From NCBI GenBank assembly GCA_910584695.1, contig CAJUBR010000045.1, positions 1 to 21,821 on the forward strand: 21,821 nucleotides of DNA. The letters are read 5' to 3'. The notes beneath the pieces were generated by a model, which saw only the letters and a program-made list of their open reading frames with translations, was not told the DNA's origin and did no database searches. Numbering within the stretch: position 1 is the first letter of the stretch; every line of letters begins with the position of its first letter. Below are positions 1-7,464 of the stretch, piece after piece. Made by a program: the position numbers and the translations under genes. The DNA comes from an uncultured Lachnospiraceae bacterium. GTDB taxonomy: Bacteria > Bacillota > Clostridia > Lachnospirales > Lachnospiraceae.

Positions 1-329
1 GCAAAACTTTGCGGCTGATACAACATAGACCAAATATATCTCTCGTTACCGTCATTCCTCTGGGCTGGTGAAGTCTGTATAGACGTAAAGCCTGCTTCTG
101 CGATATTTGGAAGTTCTGCCTCAATATCACTGTACTTCCAGTCAAAGCAATGCAATATCGTACCATCCTGAATGTTATCGCAAAGCCCATAGTTATTCGT
201 CCCCGCACGGGATACCCCTGCTGCTTCAACGACATTTACCATATTCGGAAGTCCATAAGCAGAACTGCTGAATATCATAGCCATTGTTAACAGGATTCCC
301 AACCATCGTTTCATTGTGTGTTTCTTCAT
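1..329 (-). CDS. Secreted alpha-amylase (GH13), N-terminal part only
   Basis: Partial: the gene runs off the left edge and only about 109 codons are visible. It starts at ATG 329 with AGGAGG at 335-340 five bases upstream. The first ~36 residues form a signal peptide: basic start (MKKHTMKRW), hydrophobic stretch (LGILLTMAMIF), and a likely cleavage after VEAAG. The mature part opens with the first beta-strand pattern of clostridial GH13 amylases: ILHCFDWKYSDIEAELPNIA, then AGFTSIQTSP, then WSMLYQPQSF. The family hydrolyses internal alpha-1,4 bonds of starch; the signal peptide puts it outside the cell. The catalytic Asp/Glu/Asp lie beyond the window, so activity and domain layout (carbohydrate-binding modules, wall anchor) cannot be judged. 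The family call rests on recognising this N-terminal pattern. Confidence 0.8.
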   Translation of the reverse strand, partial: MKKHTMKRWLGILLTMAMIFSSSAYGLPNMVNVVEAAGVSRAGTNNYGLCDNIQDGTILHCFDWKYSDIEAELPNIAEAGFTSIQTSPAQRNDGNERYIWSMLYQPQSF

Positions 330-391
330 AAATACCTCCTTATTTTCTGCTCATACAGCAACCCCTAAGTTAATATATTTCATTTGGATAT

Positions 392-419
392 ATTATAACA
401 TATTGCCCTCCAGAATCAA
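392..419 (-). promoter_or_regulatory. Probable sigma-A promoter of the alpha-amylase gene
   Basis: On the minus strand TTGATT (419-414) is followed by a 16-base spacer and TATAAT (397-392), with TG one base before the -10 (extended -10). It would start RNA near 385 and leave a leader of about 55 bases before ATG 329. Seen in sequence only. Confidence 0.55.
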
Positions 420-475
420 CCATTTTTTATTTATTTTTCATAAGATTTCTTTTTTAATCAAGCGGATAATTTTTA

Positions 476-496
476 ATGTTCACAGTGTGTTAACAT
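476..496. promoter_or_regulatory. Imperfect palindrome upstream of the amylase promoter
   Basis: A 21-base site with 8 of 10 position pairs complementary (half-site ATGTTcACA). It is centred about 100 bases upstream of the predicted amylase start of transcription. It could be an operator or activator site. It does not resemble the usual MalR/CcpA operators, and an AT-rich palindrome of this length may arise by chance. Confidence 0.2.
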
Positions 497-686
497 GAAT
501 TTAAACAAGAAACATCATTTATTTCATGAATAGTCGTTTTTTGTCGAATTTTGTTTTATTTAGTAGTATTTTGTAACATTCTGTAATATTATGACTATAA
601 TTCTAGTTCAGCATATTGCAACAACAAAGTCAAAAAATGCAGGAATCTTTATATATCACTCAGACTTTTAAAAGAAAACAAAAACA

Positions 687-723
687 AGCACTGAAGCTCC
701 CTATATAAAAGGGGTTCAGTGCT
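687..723 (-). terminator. Intrinsic terminator downstream of bile salt hydrolase
   Basis: Perfect 9-base stem AGCACTGAA (687-695) / TTCAGTGCT (715-723), with an inner CCC/GGGG able to extend pairing. On the minus strand the hairpin is followed by TGTTTTTGTTTTC, so it would end transcripts from the hydrolase gene about 170 bases past its stop. The plus side is also T-rich (ATTTTAATTTT), so it may work both ways. Confidence 0.7.
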
Positions 724-810
724 ATTTTAATTTTAACAATTGTCAAAGACGGGATATTAATATACAGAAAATTTAAAGACAACCTTAATCTGATAAAGCC
801 TTACGCAATC

Positions 811-905
811 CTATAACTCCTTTTCATAACACCACCAATGTTCTTCGAACAAATCTACATCTCCACGGTTTACAAGATTCAGTATTCCATTTAGTTCTGC
901 ATCCT
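811..905 (-). pseudogene. Possible decayed coding tail behind bile salt hydrolase
   Basis: Just after the hydrolase stop, another minus frame reads through protein-like sequence to TAG at 811-813: LNLVNRGDVDLFEEHWWCYE followed by KEL. It has no start codon or ribosome-binding site of its own and overlaps the hydrolase 3' end. The hydrolase already aligns to its family end, so this is not its natural tail. It may be the stump of a lost neighbouring gene, or chance. I recognise no family. Confidence 0.2.
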
Positions 906-1865
906 GACATGCTGTCCCTGCAGCAGTGGATATGTGGTAAGCATACAGCCCTCCAAATTTTCCCTACACATATTCACACCCGTAATCTGACTATTATCAT
1001 AAGTGGTATAATAATAAATTCCTTTATCCGTATTACAGCAGGAGCTATAGTTGGTAATCTCATACTTCTCTTTACCCATACAGACACATCCCCTCGTCTG
1101 AAAAACCGAGCCAAGAATATGAAAAAACTGACTGATACTCTCGGATTCGGAATCCCCGCAAACAGAATTCATTTTTGTAAATGCTGCCCTTACAAAACGC
1201 GACTCGGAAGATAAATCCCCCGGCATTCCCATAGCTCCCATACCCCGGCTATATGGCACTAAATCCAGTTTCTTTGAAAAACAGTTTGTGGGCGGTTCTG
1301 TCGATAAATACATATAATTATTAAGATTAAACATCTGTATATCAAATACAGGGTTATTTGTCAACACTCCTACCGGATTATCATAAATCTTTAATCCTTC
1401 CTTTACCGACTCCACCACAATAGATTCCTCCTTGTCAGAAATCATCCAATGAAGCGGTGCCACTGGCAGTTCTTCACTAAAATCAATTTTTACAAGATTC
1501 ATCTGCTCCAGTTTTTCTTTCGCCTCTGCAACAGTGGCACATTGTCCAAGTATCCACGGAATAAATTCAAAGGGTGTTACATTGTCCTTATTTTCCATCT
1601 CCGGCTTATACTCCGCATTTTCCGGGAAATTTAATCCAGCCATACTTAACCCCTTCTCATTGGTTGCATCGTAGTAAAGCGGATATTTTTCTACAACAAA
1701 TGCCATGCCAATCATAGCATAATGCCGTTTCAAATCTCTCACCTTACGGAAATAAAAAGGGAAATTTCTAGGTGTTATGGTTACCTTTTCATTGTAAGAA
1801 TACTCCAAATCCAAAGTACGTCCAAAATAATGATCCTTTGTTTTATAAGTAATTGCTGTACACAT
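891..1865 (-). CDS. bsh: Choloylglycine hydrolase / bile salt hydrolase
   Basis: A 324-residue Ntn hydrolase of the linear amide C-N hydrolase family, expected to cleave glycine or taurine from conjugated bile salts in the cytoplasm. I chose ATG 1865 because it puts the nucleophile at Cys2 (MCTAITYK), exposed when Met is removed, and because GGAGG lies at 1872-1876. A longer TTG start at 1880 would bury the cysteine. Other catalytic positions are present: Arg16, Asp19, Asn79 (AGLNFP), Asn170 (VLTNNP) and Arg223 (SRFVRAAF). From memory it closely follows Clostridium perfringens bile salt hydrolase through PRNF, NEKG-AGLNFP, LHWMISD, GIYYY-TY and ENL-G, with normal length. It appears monocistronic, with a terminator at 687-723. 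Penicillin V acylase is the sister alternative; the clostridial pattern favours bile salts. Confidence 0.9.
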   Translation of the reverse strand: MCTAITYKTKDHYFGRTLDLEYSYNEKVTITPRNFPFYFRKVRDLKRHYAMIGMAFVVEKYPLYYDATNEKGLSMAGLNFPENAEYKPEMENKDNVTPFEFIPWILGQCATVAEAKEKLEQMNLVKIDFSEELPVAPLHWMISDKEESIVVESVKEGLKIYDNPVGVLTNNPVFDIQMFNLNNYMYLSTEPPTNCFSKKLDLVPYSRGMGAMGMPGDLSSESRFVRAAFTKMNSVCGDSESESISQFFHILGSVFQTRGCVCMGKEKYEITNYSSCCNTDKGIYYYTTYDNSQITGVNMCRENLEGCMLTTYPLLQGQHVRMQN

Positions 1866-2278
1866 ATGATACCTCCACAAATCTTTTTATACTATACTTT
1901 ACACATTATATTACAATAATACTCATACTGGCATTCAGAAAAATCATCCTTGCAGGCATTTAAAATTTGTACATTATATTATATGATTTGCAGGTTATTT
2001 TGTAACAATTCCTTTTACCAAACAATATGATTGTTAAATTTTATTTTGGGGGTTCCCGCTGCTATGATTCCTATTTCGTAGCAGTCATAGTATTCCGATA
2101 TTATTTGGATATATTGGTATACGAAATATCGACACCAGCTTTCCTGTATGAAAAATTTTTTATTTCTTTCTTCTCCAGATAAAAGCTCATCTATGGTTAT
2201 TTACAACAGCTTTGCCAATTCTACCTGTAGTTGAGTTTCACAATATCAAAATTTACTCTGTTTTTTCCTTATCTGAAA
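1866..2278. other. Intergenic region between bile salt hydrolase and HAD phosphatase
   Basis: The part nearest the hydrolase (1866-2010) is its leader and promoter area. Several TATA-like minus-strand hexamers (1886-1910) are present, but none has a convincing -35 partner. The rest (2015-2245) looks like a regulator remnant, listed separately. I found no clear terminator behind the phosphatase stop at 2279. Confidence 0.5.
2015..2245 (-). pseudogene. Possible remnant of an XRE-type helix-turn-helix regulator
   Basis: One minus frame reads VELAKLL, a TAA stop at 2201-2203, then ITIDELLSGEERNKK, and stays open to a stop at 2015-2017. In Firmicutes XRE/HTH_3 regulators the DNA-binding domain ends with a pattern like LAKLLNVTIDELLSGE, so the TAA sits exactly where the usual Asn would be. 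The upstream recognition helix is absent: stops at 2246-2248 and beyond close the frame. I read it as the C-terminal stump of a lost regulator. The match covers only ~17 residues, hence the modest confidence. Confidence 0.35.
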
Positions 2279-2938
2279 TCACATATCCGCATCCCCAAAT
2301 ATAATCGTGTATATATCCTCTACATTTTCCACTATATAGGAAGCACCGGCTCTTTTTAATTCCTCAAAATCGCCATAGCCAAATAAGACACCAATTGTAT
2401 CAATTCCTACTTTACCTGCCCCAATCACATCATGCTCCCTGTCACCAATCATCACTACCTTTGTATAGTCATCAACCTTACATTTTTCCAGTGCATAAGT
2501 GATCACTTCATTCTTTTTTGTTCTTGTCCCATCCATATTGGCACCCGCAATATAGCTGAAATATTTTGCAAGACCAAAATGTTCAAGTATCTTCCTTGCA
2601 AATAATTCCGGCTTTGACGTTGCAACTATCATCTGTCTCTTCGAATCAAAGATTGCTTTCAGTAAATCTTCAATACCCTCATACACCAGATTCTCAAAAA
2701 TACCCTTATCACGATAATATTCCCTGTAATATTCTACTGCCGCTTTCGCCTGCTTCGGAGAAAATTTGTAATATTGTTCAAAAGATTCCTGCAAAGGCGG
2801 TCCGATAAATTTATATAATTCCGTTTTATCTTTCACCACAATATCAAAATGATTCAGAGCATATGCCACTGAATTTGTTATGCCTGCTCCCGGATCCGTC
2901 AAGGTTCCATCCAGATCAAATAAAATTGTTTCATACAT
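2279..2938 (-). CDS. HAD-superfamily phosphatase (phosphoglycolate phosphatase-like)
   Basis: 219 residues, haloacid dehalogenase subfamily IA. Motif I is FDLDGT at 7-12 (nucleophile Asp8, acid Asp10). The helical cap follows (GPPLQESFEQYY, ~46-57). Motif II is the Ser of VATSKP (~105-110), motif III a Lys near 141-142, and motif IV GDREHD at 165-170. Such enzymes remove phosphate from small metabolites (phosphoglycolate, pyrimidine nucleotides, pyrophosphate); the substrate cannot be read from sequence. ATG 2938 is preferred because GGGAGG (2947-2952) lies eight bases upstream; ATG 2963-2965 overlaps the recQ stop and lacks its own site. It is directly behind recQ and probably co-transcribed. 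Operon partnership may hint at clearing a DNA-repair product such as phosphoglycolate, which is inference. Confidence 0.85.
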   Translation of the reverse strand: MYETILFDLDGTLTDPGAGITNSVAYALNHFDIVVKDKTELYKFIGPPLQESFEQYYKFSPKQAKAAVEYYREYYRDKGIFENLVYEGIEDLLKAIFDSKRQMIVATSKPELFARKILEHFGLAKYFSYIAGANMDGTRTKKNEVITYALEKCKVDDYTKVVMIGDREHDVIGAGKVGIDTIGVLFGYGDFEELKRAGASYIVENVEDIYTIIFGDADM

Positions 2939-2964
2939 TTCATAATCCTCCCTTATCAATTCCA

Positions 2965-5295
2965 TTACAAATCATTGCCTTTCCTGACATAGTGTTTCAC
3001 AATCATAGTCTGTGCCTGTTCATCATAATAAATATCTGGATATTCTGTTCCCTTCTGACTGATCCGGGTACCTATAAAAAGTCCTGCCTGTGCTCCCCTT
3101 TCGGTAATATCCTTTTTCGGAATCCTTCCGAAAAAAGCCTGGCTTGCCAGACCTTCCTCCATAATATACCGAAAGATTTCTGCACCGGAAATTTTCTTTG
3201 TGGTATCCGGATCGCGAAGTTTGTTCATCTGTTCCGCTATTTCCGTCACCAGATATTTTTCCTCATACGGAAATTCCACTGCCTGCTCCGGGGTCAGAAA
3301 AAAATCCTTCTTATAGGATTGGTTTCCCTTGCTTTTTCCCCTAGAACTGTCTTCTCCTCTCGTTAAGACCTCTTTTTCCTCACCAAAATATAATTTTTCC
3401 TTCTTTCCGCCTGTAAAATCCGTAATCTTCTTTGCAAACCGTTTTCCATATTTGTTGCATTTATTCTCACCCACTCCGGAAACACCTAGCATTTCTTCCT
3501 TTGTCAACGGAAGCTTAATGCACATATCCACTAATGTCTTATCTGAAAAAACAAGATACGGCGGAATATTTTCCTCTCTTGCCATGACGGTACGAAGTCC
3601 TCTTAACTGTTCAAATAATTCCATTCCTCTGCTGTTTAAGACATCGGACTTTCGCTGTTTTGTACCGGCATTTATCTTAGAAGTACGATTCAGGGATGCT
3701 GCGGTAAGTGCTTCGCCCATATCGGCATCTTCTAAAATATCTTCTTTCGCTTTCTTAAGAATTACCCTGCCTTCTCCTTCCAACAATGCCCTTCCCTTTT
3801 CGGCAATCTTCACCAGAGCATATTTATCTTTTGTCCGCACTAACATCTGCTCTGCCATCATCTGCTCCATAATCTCTTTAATCACCGGCTCTGTCAGTTC
3901 CCTTAATGCACCATAAGATGTATAATCCGACACATGATATTCCCGAAGTTTTGCCCGGTTATCTCCCCGCAGAGTTCCTGCAATGACATTGATGCCATAA
4001 CGCTGTCTTAACTCCCATACGCATTCTATGATTTTTTTTGCCTCCGAGGTTACATCGATTTCCTCAAATTCCCTCCGGCAGTTGGAACAGTTATCACATT
4101 CTTTGATACCATGTTCCCCAAAATAGTGCAGTATGTATTCCCGAAGACAGTTTTTCGTCATGCAGTAGCGGGTCATCATTTGAAGCCGTTCTTCATCCCG
4201 TTCCCTGACTGCCCTCATTTCTTCCGCAGAAAAATCAGGATTTACTTCTTTCTGATTGATTAAAAAACGGTTGATCACCACATCCTGTGCCGAGTACAGC
4301 AAAATACATTCAGAAGGTTCCCCGTCCCGTCCGGCACGCCCCGCTTCCTGATAATAATTTTCCATACTCTGAGGCATGTTATAATGAATAACATAACGGA
4401 CATTGGATTTATCAATTCCCATGCCAAAGGCATTGGTCGCCACCATTACCGGACTACGATCATATATAAAGTCCTCCTGATTAATTTGCCGCTCCTCATT
4501 CCTCAATCCCGCATGATATCTTGTTACCGATATCCCCTCTGTCAGCAATTTTTCATAAATGGCATCTACATTTTTTCTTGTAGCACAATAAATGATACCA
4601 CTGTCGCTGCCGTGTGCCGTCACATAGTCCAAAAGGTACGCATCCTTTTTCTTTATGGTTTCCACTCCAAAATAGAGATTTTTCCGGTCAAATCCGGTTA
4701 CAAGAACCTTCGGATCACGAAGACCTAATACACACTGTATGTCCTCTTTCACCAGATTGGTAGCTGTAGCAGTAAAGGCACTGATCACCGGCCTCTTCGA
4801 AAGCATTTTAATAAACTGTACAATCTTCAGATAACTCGGTCTGAAATCCTGTCCCCACTGGGAAATACAGTGTGCCTCATCTACAGAAACCATACTGATA
4901 TCTGCCCTTCCGGCAAATTCTACAAATTCCGGTGTCTCCAATCGCTCCGGAGCTACATAGATAATCTTATATCTCCCTTCCACTGCATACTGCATCGCTT
5001 TGGAAATCTGACGTTCTGTCAAAGAACTGTTAATATAAGCTGCATGGATTCCTGCCTGATTCAAGGCACTGACCTGATCTTTCATCAGAGAAATAAGAGG
5101 GGATATCACGACTGTAATTCCCGATAACATAAGTGCCGGCACTTGATAACAGATGGATTTGCCAGCACCCGTTGGCATGATGCCTAAGACGTCCCGACCG
5201 GATAATATGGCATCTATGAGCGGCTCCTGTCCTTCCCTGAAAGAGGAGTAGCCGAAGTATTTTTCTAATATGCTGTATTTTGTTGTTGGTTTCAT
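2965..5295 (-). CDS. recQ: ATP-dependent DNA helicase RecQ
   Basis: 776 residues, superfamily 2, 3'-5' DNA unwinding in recombination and fork repair. Motifs in order: Walker A MPTGAGKS (40-47), DEAH at 139-142 leading into CISQWGQDFRP (the RecQ aromatic loop), FTATAT (174-179), motif VI QEAGRAGRDG (316-325). The RecQ zinc cluster is present: Cys378, Cys383, Cys400, Cys403 (with Cys406 nearby). An RQC winged-helix region (~411-505) follows, then an HRDC domain (~555-628, FEQLRGLR to VSGVGENKCNKYG). Residues ~630-776 extend past the E. coli-type length; a Lys/Ser-rich linker leads to a ~110-residue domain (LTPEQAVEF to IVKHYVRK) whose role I do not know. ATG 5295 follows a GGAAGG-type site. 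A good -35 (TTGACA) lies 84-89 bases upstream. The stop overlaps the first possible start of the phosphatase by one base, implying an operon. Confidence 0.95.
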   Translation of the reverse strand: MKPTTKYSILEKYFGYSSFREGQEPLIDAILSGRDVLGIMPTGAGKSICYQVPALMLSGITVVISPLISLMKDQVSALNQAGIHAAYINSSLTERQISKAMQYAVEGRYKIIYVAPERLETPEFVEFAGRADISMVSVDEAHCISQWGQDFRPSYLKIVQFIKMLSKRPVISAFTATATNLVKEDIQCVLGLRDPKVLVTGFDRKNLYFGVETIKKKDAYLLDYVTAHGSDSGIIYCATRKNVDAIYEKLLTEGISVTRYHAGLRNEERQINQEDFIYDRSPVMVATNAFGMGIDKSNVRYVIHYNMPQSMENYYQEAGRAGRDGEPSECILLYSAQDVVINRFLINQKEVNPDFSAEEMRAVRERDEERLQMMTRYCMTKNCLREYILHYFGEHGIKECDNCSNCRREFEEIDVTSEAKKIIECVWELRQRYGINVIAGTLRGDNRAKLREYHVSDYTSYGALRELTEPVIKEIMEQMMAEQMLVRTKDKYALVKIAEKGRALLEGEGRVILKKAKEDILEDADMGEALTAASLNRTSKINAGTKQRKSDVLNSRGMELFEQLRGLRTVMAREENIPPYLVFSDKTLVDMCIKLPLTKEEMLGVSGVGENKCNKYGKRFAKKITDFTGGKKEKLYFGEEKEVLTRGEDSSRGKSKGNQSYKKDFFLTPEQAVEFPYEEKYLVTEIAEQMNKLRDPDTTKKISGAEIFRYIMEEGLASQAFFGRIPKKDITERGAQAGLFIGTRISQKGTEYPDIYYDEQAQTMIVKHYVRKGNDL

Positions 5296-5355
5296 GTCAT
5301 TTGTTCCCTTCCTTCTCTCCCTGCTTTCGTATTACTCCAATTACAATTTAAACAT

Positions 5356-5384
5356 CATTTACTTTAAATTTTTATATGTGTCAA
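5356..5384 (-). promoter_or_regulatory. Candidate promoter of recQ
   Basis: A consensus -35, TTGACA (5384-5379), is followed after 17 bases by a poor -10, TAAATG (5361-5356), inside the 132-base gap after the SRPBCC gene. The exact -35 is the strong part; the -10 matches only half of the consensus. Confidence 0.4.
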
Positions 5385-5427
5385 ATTTCTTTACCTTTAC
5401 AGCAAAACCAACTGCTACTTCAAAAAG

Positions 5428-5832
5428 TCATCCATTTGCCTCCAATGCGTTCTTTAAATCATGAATATACTTCGTCTGTTGTTTCTTTAAATAATTTCCA
5501 ACAAATGGTTTCATAATCAGCTTTTTGGCAGTTACATTTTCTGTAAATTCAATTACTGTAACTCCGTTACTATAAGCAAAAATCCCGGTCCAATGACCCT
5601 GCATATTGCTATTTTCCATGTCGAATTCATACCTCTTATATTTATCAAAGGCTGTAATTTTAAACTTTGTAACATAACCATCTTTTGTGTATTCCTCAAA
5701 CTCTTTTTCCGGTACTGTTACCACAATTTTATCTAAATCACTTCGCCATGAATAATTATTCAGTGATGTAACCATCTTCCATACTTTTTCTACTTCATAC
5801 TGAAACTCTGCTTTGATTGTTGATACAGCCAC
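5428..5832 (-). CDS. SRPBCC-fold (START/polyketide cyclase-like) protein
   Basis: 134 residues. The start is GTG 5832 because GGAGG (5839-5843) lies six bases upstream; the longer ATG frame would overlap that site. The protein fits the small helix-grip fold: an opening beta strand (STIKAEFQYEVEKVWKMVTS) with the helix that sizes the ligand pocket, a run of alternating strands (VTKFKITAF, RYEFDMEN, HWTGIFAYS, GVTVIEFTENV), and a long C-terminal helix (~105-130, KPFVGNYLKKQQTKYIHDLK). Members bind small hydrophobic ligands or act as cyclases or chaperone activators. No catalytic residue identifies the ligand. The TGHW/F-type strand pattern and length are typical of Clostridia SRPBCC proteins of unknown role. 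It lies between recQ and the divergent Fic gene and seems to be its own unit. Confidence 0.7.
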   Translation of the reverse strand: MAVSTIKAEFQYEVEKVWKMVTSLNNYSWRSDLDKIVVTVPEKEFEEYTKDGYVTKFKITAFDKYKRYEFDMENSNMQGHWTGIFAYSNGVTVIEFTENVTAKKLIMKPFVGNYLKKQQTKYIHDLKNALEANG

Positions 5833-6137
5833 TATTATCCTCCTTTTTATAACCGGCAACCAATATCCATATATTGTATCATTCAGTCTGCTTTAGTATA
5901 AACCTCTATATAAATACTTTCCGCAGTGATATTGTACCATGCAAACAAACTAATTACTATAAAAAATTTGTAATGAAATATGCCTCAACTATCATAGAAA
6001 GGGAAAGTATCACAGGAGGGCTTCTTTTATAAAAAAATAACATTTGCCTTATCATACAACAATTGTTACACTTTTGCCTGTATAATCATATCATCCAAAG
6101 AATTAAAAACACCAGACCATAGACCCAGAAATTTTAT

Positions 6138-6166
6138 CTTTATAAAAATATAATATTTTTATAAAG
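6138..6166. promoter_or_regulatory. 29-base perfect palindrome upstream of Fic gene
   Basis: Half-site CTTTATAAAAATAT (6138-6151), one central A at 6152, then its exact reverse complement (6153-6166). It lies 68 bases before the Fic start and shares the AAAATAT half with the next palindrome. It could be an operator for a dimeric regulator, possibly the Fic protein's own helix-turn-helix. On RNA it would be a weak A-U hairpin with no T-run, so a terminator is less likely. Confidence 0.45.
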
Positions 6167-6172
6167 TTTTAC

Positions 6173-6194
6173 TTAAAATATGTATATATTTTAA
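6173..6194. promoter_or_regulatory. Second AT-rich inverted repeat upstream of Fic gene
   Basis: TTAAAATAT (6173-6181), four bases GTAT, then ATATTTTAA (6186-6194), a perfect 9-base inverted repeat. It lies 7 bases after the first palindrome and just before the likely -10 of the Fic gene, a position where a bound protein would repress. Confidence 0.4.
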
Positions 6195-6233
6195 TAAAAA
6201 TATGATACACTTATGGTTAAAGGGGTGAACTAT

Positions 6234-7427
6234 ATGGATTATATACAACTTTCCAAGGAATATTATAAAAATATGGATAATTATGAACAATTGTATCAAA
6301 GCAGATTTCAAGGCGAATTCACTTTGCATATTCCGATTCGTATAAACGGAAATAATGCTTTTTTAACATATCCACCTGAGATGCTTCAACTCATTACCAA
6401 AATATATAAAGTGAATATGTCATTATGTAAAAAAATCCAAATTCTGCCCGGTATCGCCCTCCAACAATTTACAAAAAAGTGCTTAATTGATGAGATAAAA
6501 CTGTCAAATGACATAGAAGGTATTTATAGCACCAGAAAGGAAATTCGTGAATTATTAAAACCAGAAAATACGGAACGTTACAAAAAAAGGCTGTACGGGT
6601 TAGTTCAGAAATATAATATGCTGTCACATAATGAAAACATAAGTCTGTCTTCCTGTAAAGATATCAGGGAAATATATGATGATCTGGTATTAAAAGAAGT
6701 AATGAAAGAAGATATCCAAAACAAACCGGACGGTGTATTTTTCCGGAAAAATGGCGTCAGTATACAGGGAACCGATTTAAAAATTATCCATAACGGAGTA
6801 AATCCGGAAGAAAAAATAATATCCTATATGGATGAATGCTTGAAACTGATAAAAAATGACACGTTGAATCCAATCGTATCAGCATCCATCATACATTACT
6901 TTATTGGTTATATCCATCCGTTCTATGACGGAAACGGACGGCTTAACCGCTTTATCAGCAGCTATCTGCTGTCAAAAGAACTGCATCCTCTTGTAGGCTA
7001 CAGTTTATCTTTTACAATCAAAAAGCAAGTGGATGCATATTACAAAGCATTTAAAATAACAAATGAGGTCAAAAACAAAGGTGATATTACTCCTTTTACC
7101 CTTATATTTCTTGACTTTATCCTACAGGCGTCTGAACATTTAAATACTACATTAACAGATAAAATTGAACAAATGACATTTTACTATAAAAAAATAATTA
7201 CCGCATCAAAAGAGGATAAATTGCGGGACGTACTGTTTGCCCTAATGCAGAACAGTCTTTTTGGCGAGGAAGGAATGACTGTGGAGGCATTAGCTGATGA
7301 ATTAAGCGTCAGCGTCCCGACAATACGGAACTATATTAATAATATTAATGATGAAATGCTAAAGGTTAGCAAAATCGGCCATAAAAATGCATTTGATATC
7401 AATTTGGAATATTTTAATTCTATTTAA
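6234..7427 (+). CDS. Fic family AMP-transferase, class II, with C-terminal HTH
   Basis: 397 residues. Fic proteins move AMP (or another NMP) from ATP to a hydroxyl on a target protein. The core motif is complete, HPFYDGNGRLNR (228-239), with catalytic His228, an anion-binding GNGR nest and the metal-binding Asp. The N-terminal inhibitory helix is also present: SNDIEG (91-96) fits (S/T)xxxE(G/N), whose Glu blocks the ATP gamma-phosphate site. The protein therefore carries its own brake (class II) and needs no separate antitoxin. Residues 30-80 match the Fic_N region. A winged helix-turn-helix (~348-385, VEALADELSVSVPTIRNYIN) ends it. The start is ATG 6234, with AAAGGGGTG just upstream; ATG 6213 has no ribosome-binding site. 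It is the only plus-strand gene and convergent with the ABC operon. The target is unknown. Confidence 0.9.
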   Translation: MDYIQLSKEYYKNMDNYEQLYQSRFQGEFTLHIPIRINGNNAFLTYPPEMLQLITKIYKVNMSLCKKIQILPGIALQQFTKKCLIDEIKLSNDIEGIYSTRKEIRELLKPENTERYKKRLYGLVQKYNMLSHNENISLSSCKDIREIYDDLVLKEVMKEDIQNKPDGVFFRKNGVSIQGTDLKIIHNGVNPEEKIISYMDECLKLIKNDTLNPIVSASIIHYFIGYIHPFYDGNGRLNRFISSYLLSKELHPLVGYSLSFTIKKQVDAYYKAFKITNEVKNKGDITPFTLIFLDFILQASEHLNTTLTDKIEQMTFYYKKIITASKEDKLRDVLFALMQNSLFGEEGMTVEALADELSVSVPTIRNYINNINDEMLKVSKIGHKNAFDINLEYFNSI

Positions 7428-7432
7428 CAAAT

Positions 7433-7456
7433 GCGGAACAATACCACATGTTCCGC
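7433..7456 (+). terminator. Hairpin between convergent Fic and ABC operons
   Basis: Perfect 8-base stem GCGGAACA (7433-7440) / TGTTCCGC (7449-7456) with an 8-base loop, placed in the 37 bases between two convergent stop codons. The flanks are only moderately T-rich (TTCATCTTTC on plus, ATTTGTT on minus), so it probably serves as a shared, modest terminator. Confidence 0.55.
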
Positions 7457-7464
7457 TTCATCTT

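Larger units (their letters stand above)
330..810. other. Intergenic region between amylase and bile salt hydrolase
   Basis: A very AT-rich gap. It holds the amylase promoter (392-419), an imperfect palindrome (476-496) and a hairpin terminator (687-723). Between about 500 and 680 I see only A/T-rich filler and no credible coding frame. The short plus-strand frame at 316-498 crosses the amylase ribosome-binding site and promoter and has no ribosome-binding site of its own, so I do not call it. Confidence 0.6.
5833..6233. other. Divergent intergenic region between SRPBCC and Fic genes
   Basis: About 400 AT-rich bases carrying the leaders of two divergent genes. On the Fic side are two palindromes (6138-6166, 6173-6194) and a TATGAT hexamer at about 6201-6206 that may be a -10 without a clear -35. 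On the SRPBCC side a TATACT-like -10 lies near 5894-5899. I see no credible coding frame; an AGGAGGG at 6015-6021 is not followed by a start codon. Confidence 0.5.

Noticed and set aside
1943..1965. CTTGCAGGCATTT resemblance to the inner part of the 95-base element
   Set aside because: Only about a dozen bases match, with no stem or flanking TCGCC/GGCTCGT; probably chance.
2863..3366. Long plus-strand frames opposite recQ (also 3329-3916) and opposite the ABC ATPase (8784-9194)
   Set aside because: They are antisense to genes with complete motifs, lack ribosome-binding sites, and their products show the odd composition expected of shadow frames.
6234..7427. Fic gene as a toxin of a toxin-antitoxin pair
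   Set aside because: The inhibitory motif SNDIEG is inside the same protein and there is no small antitoxin gene next to it.
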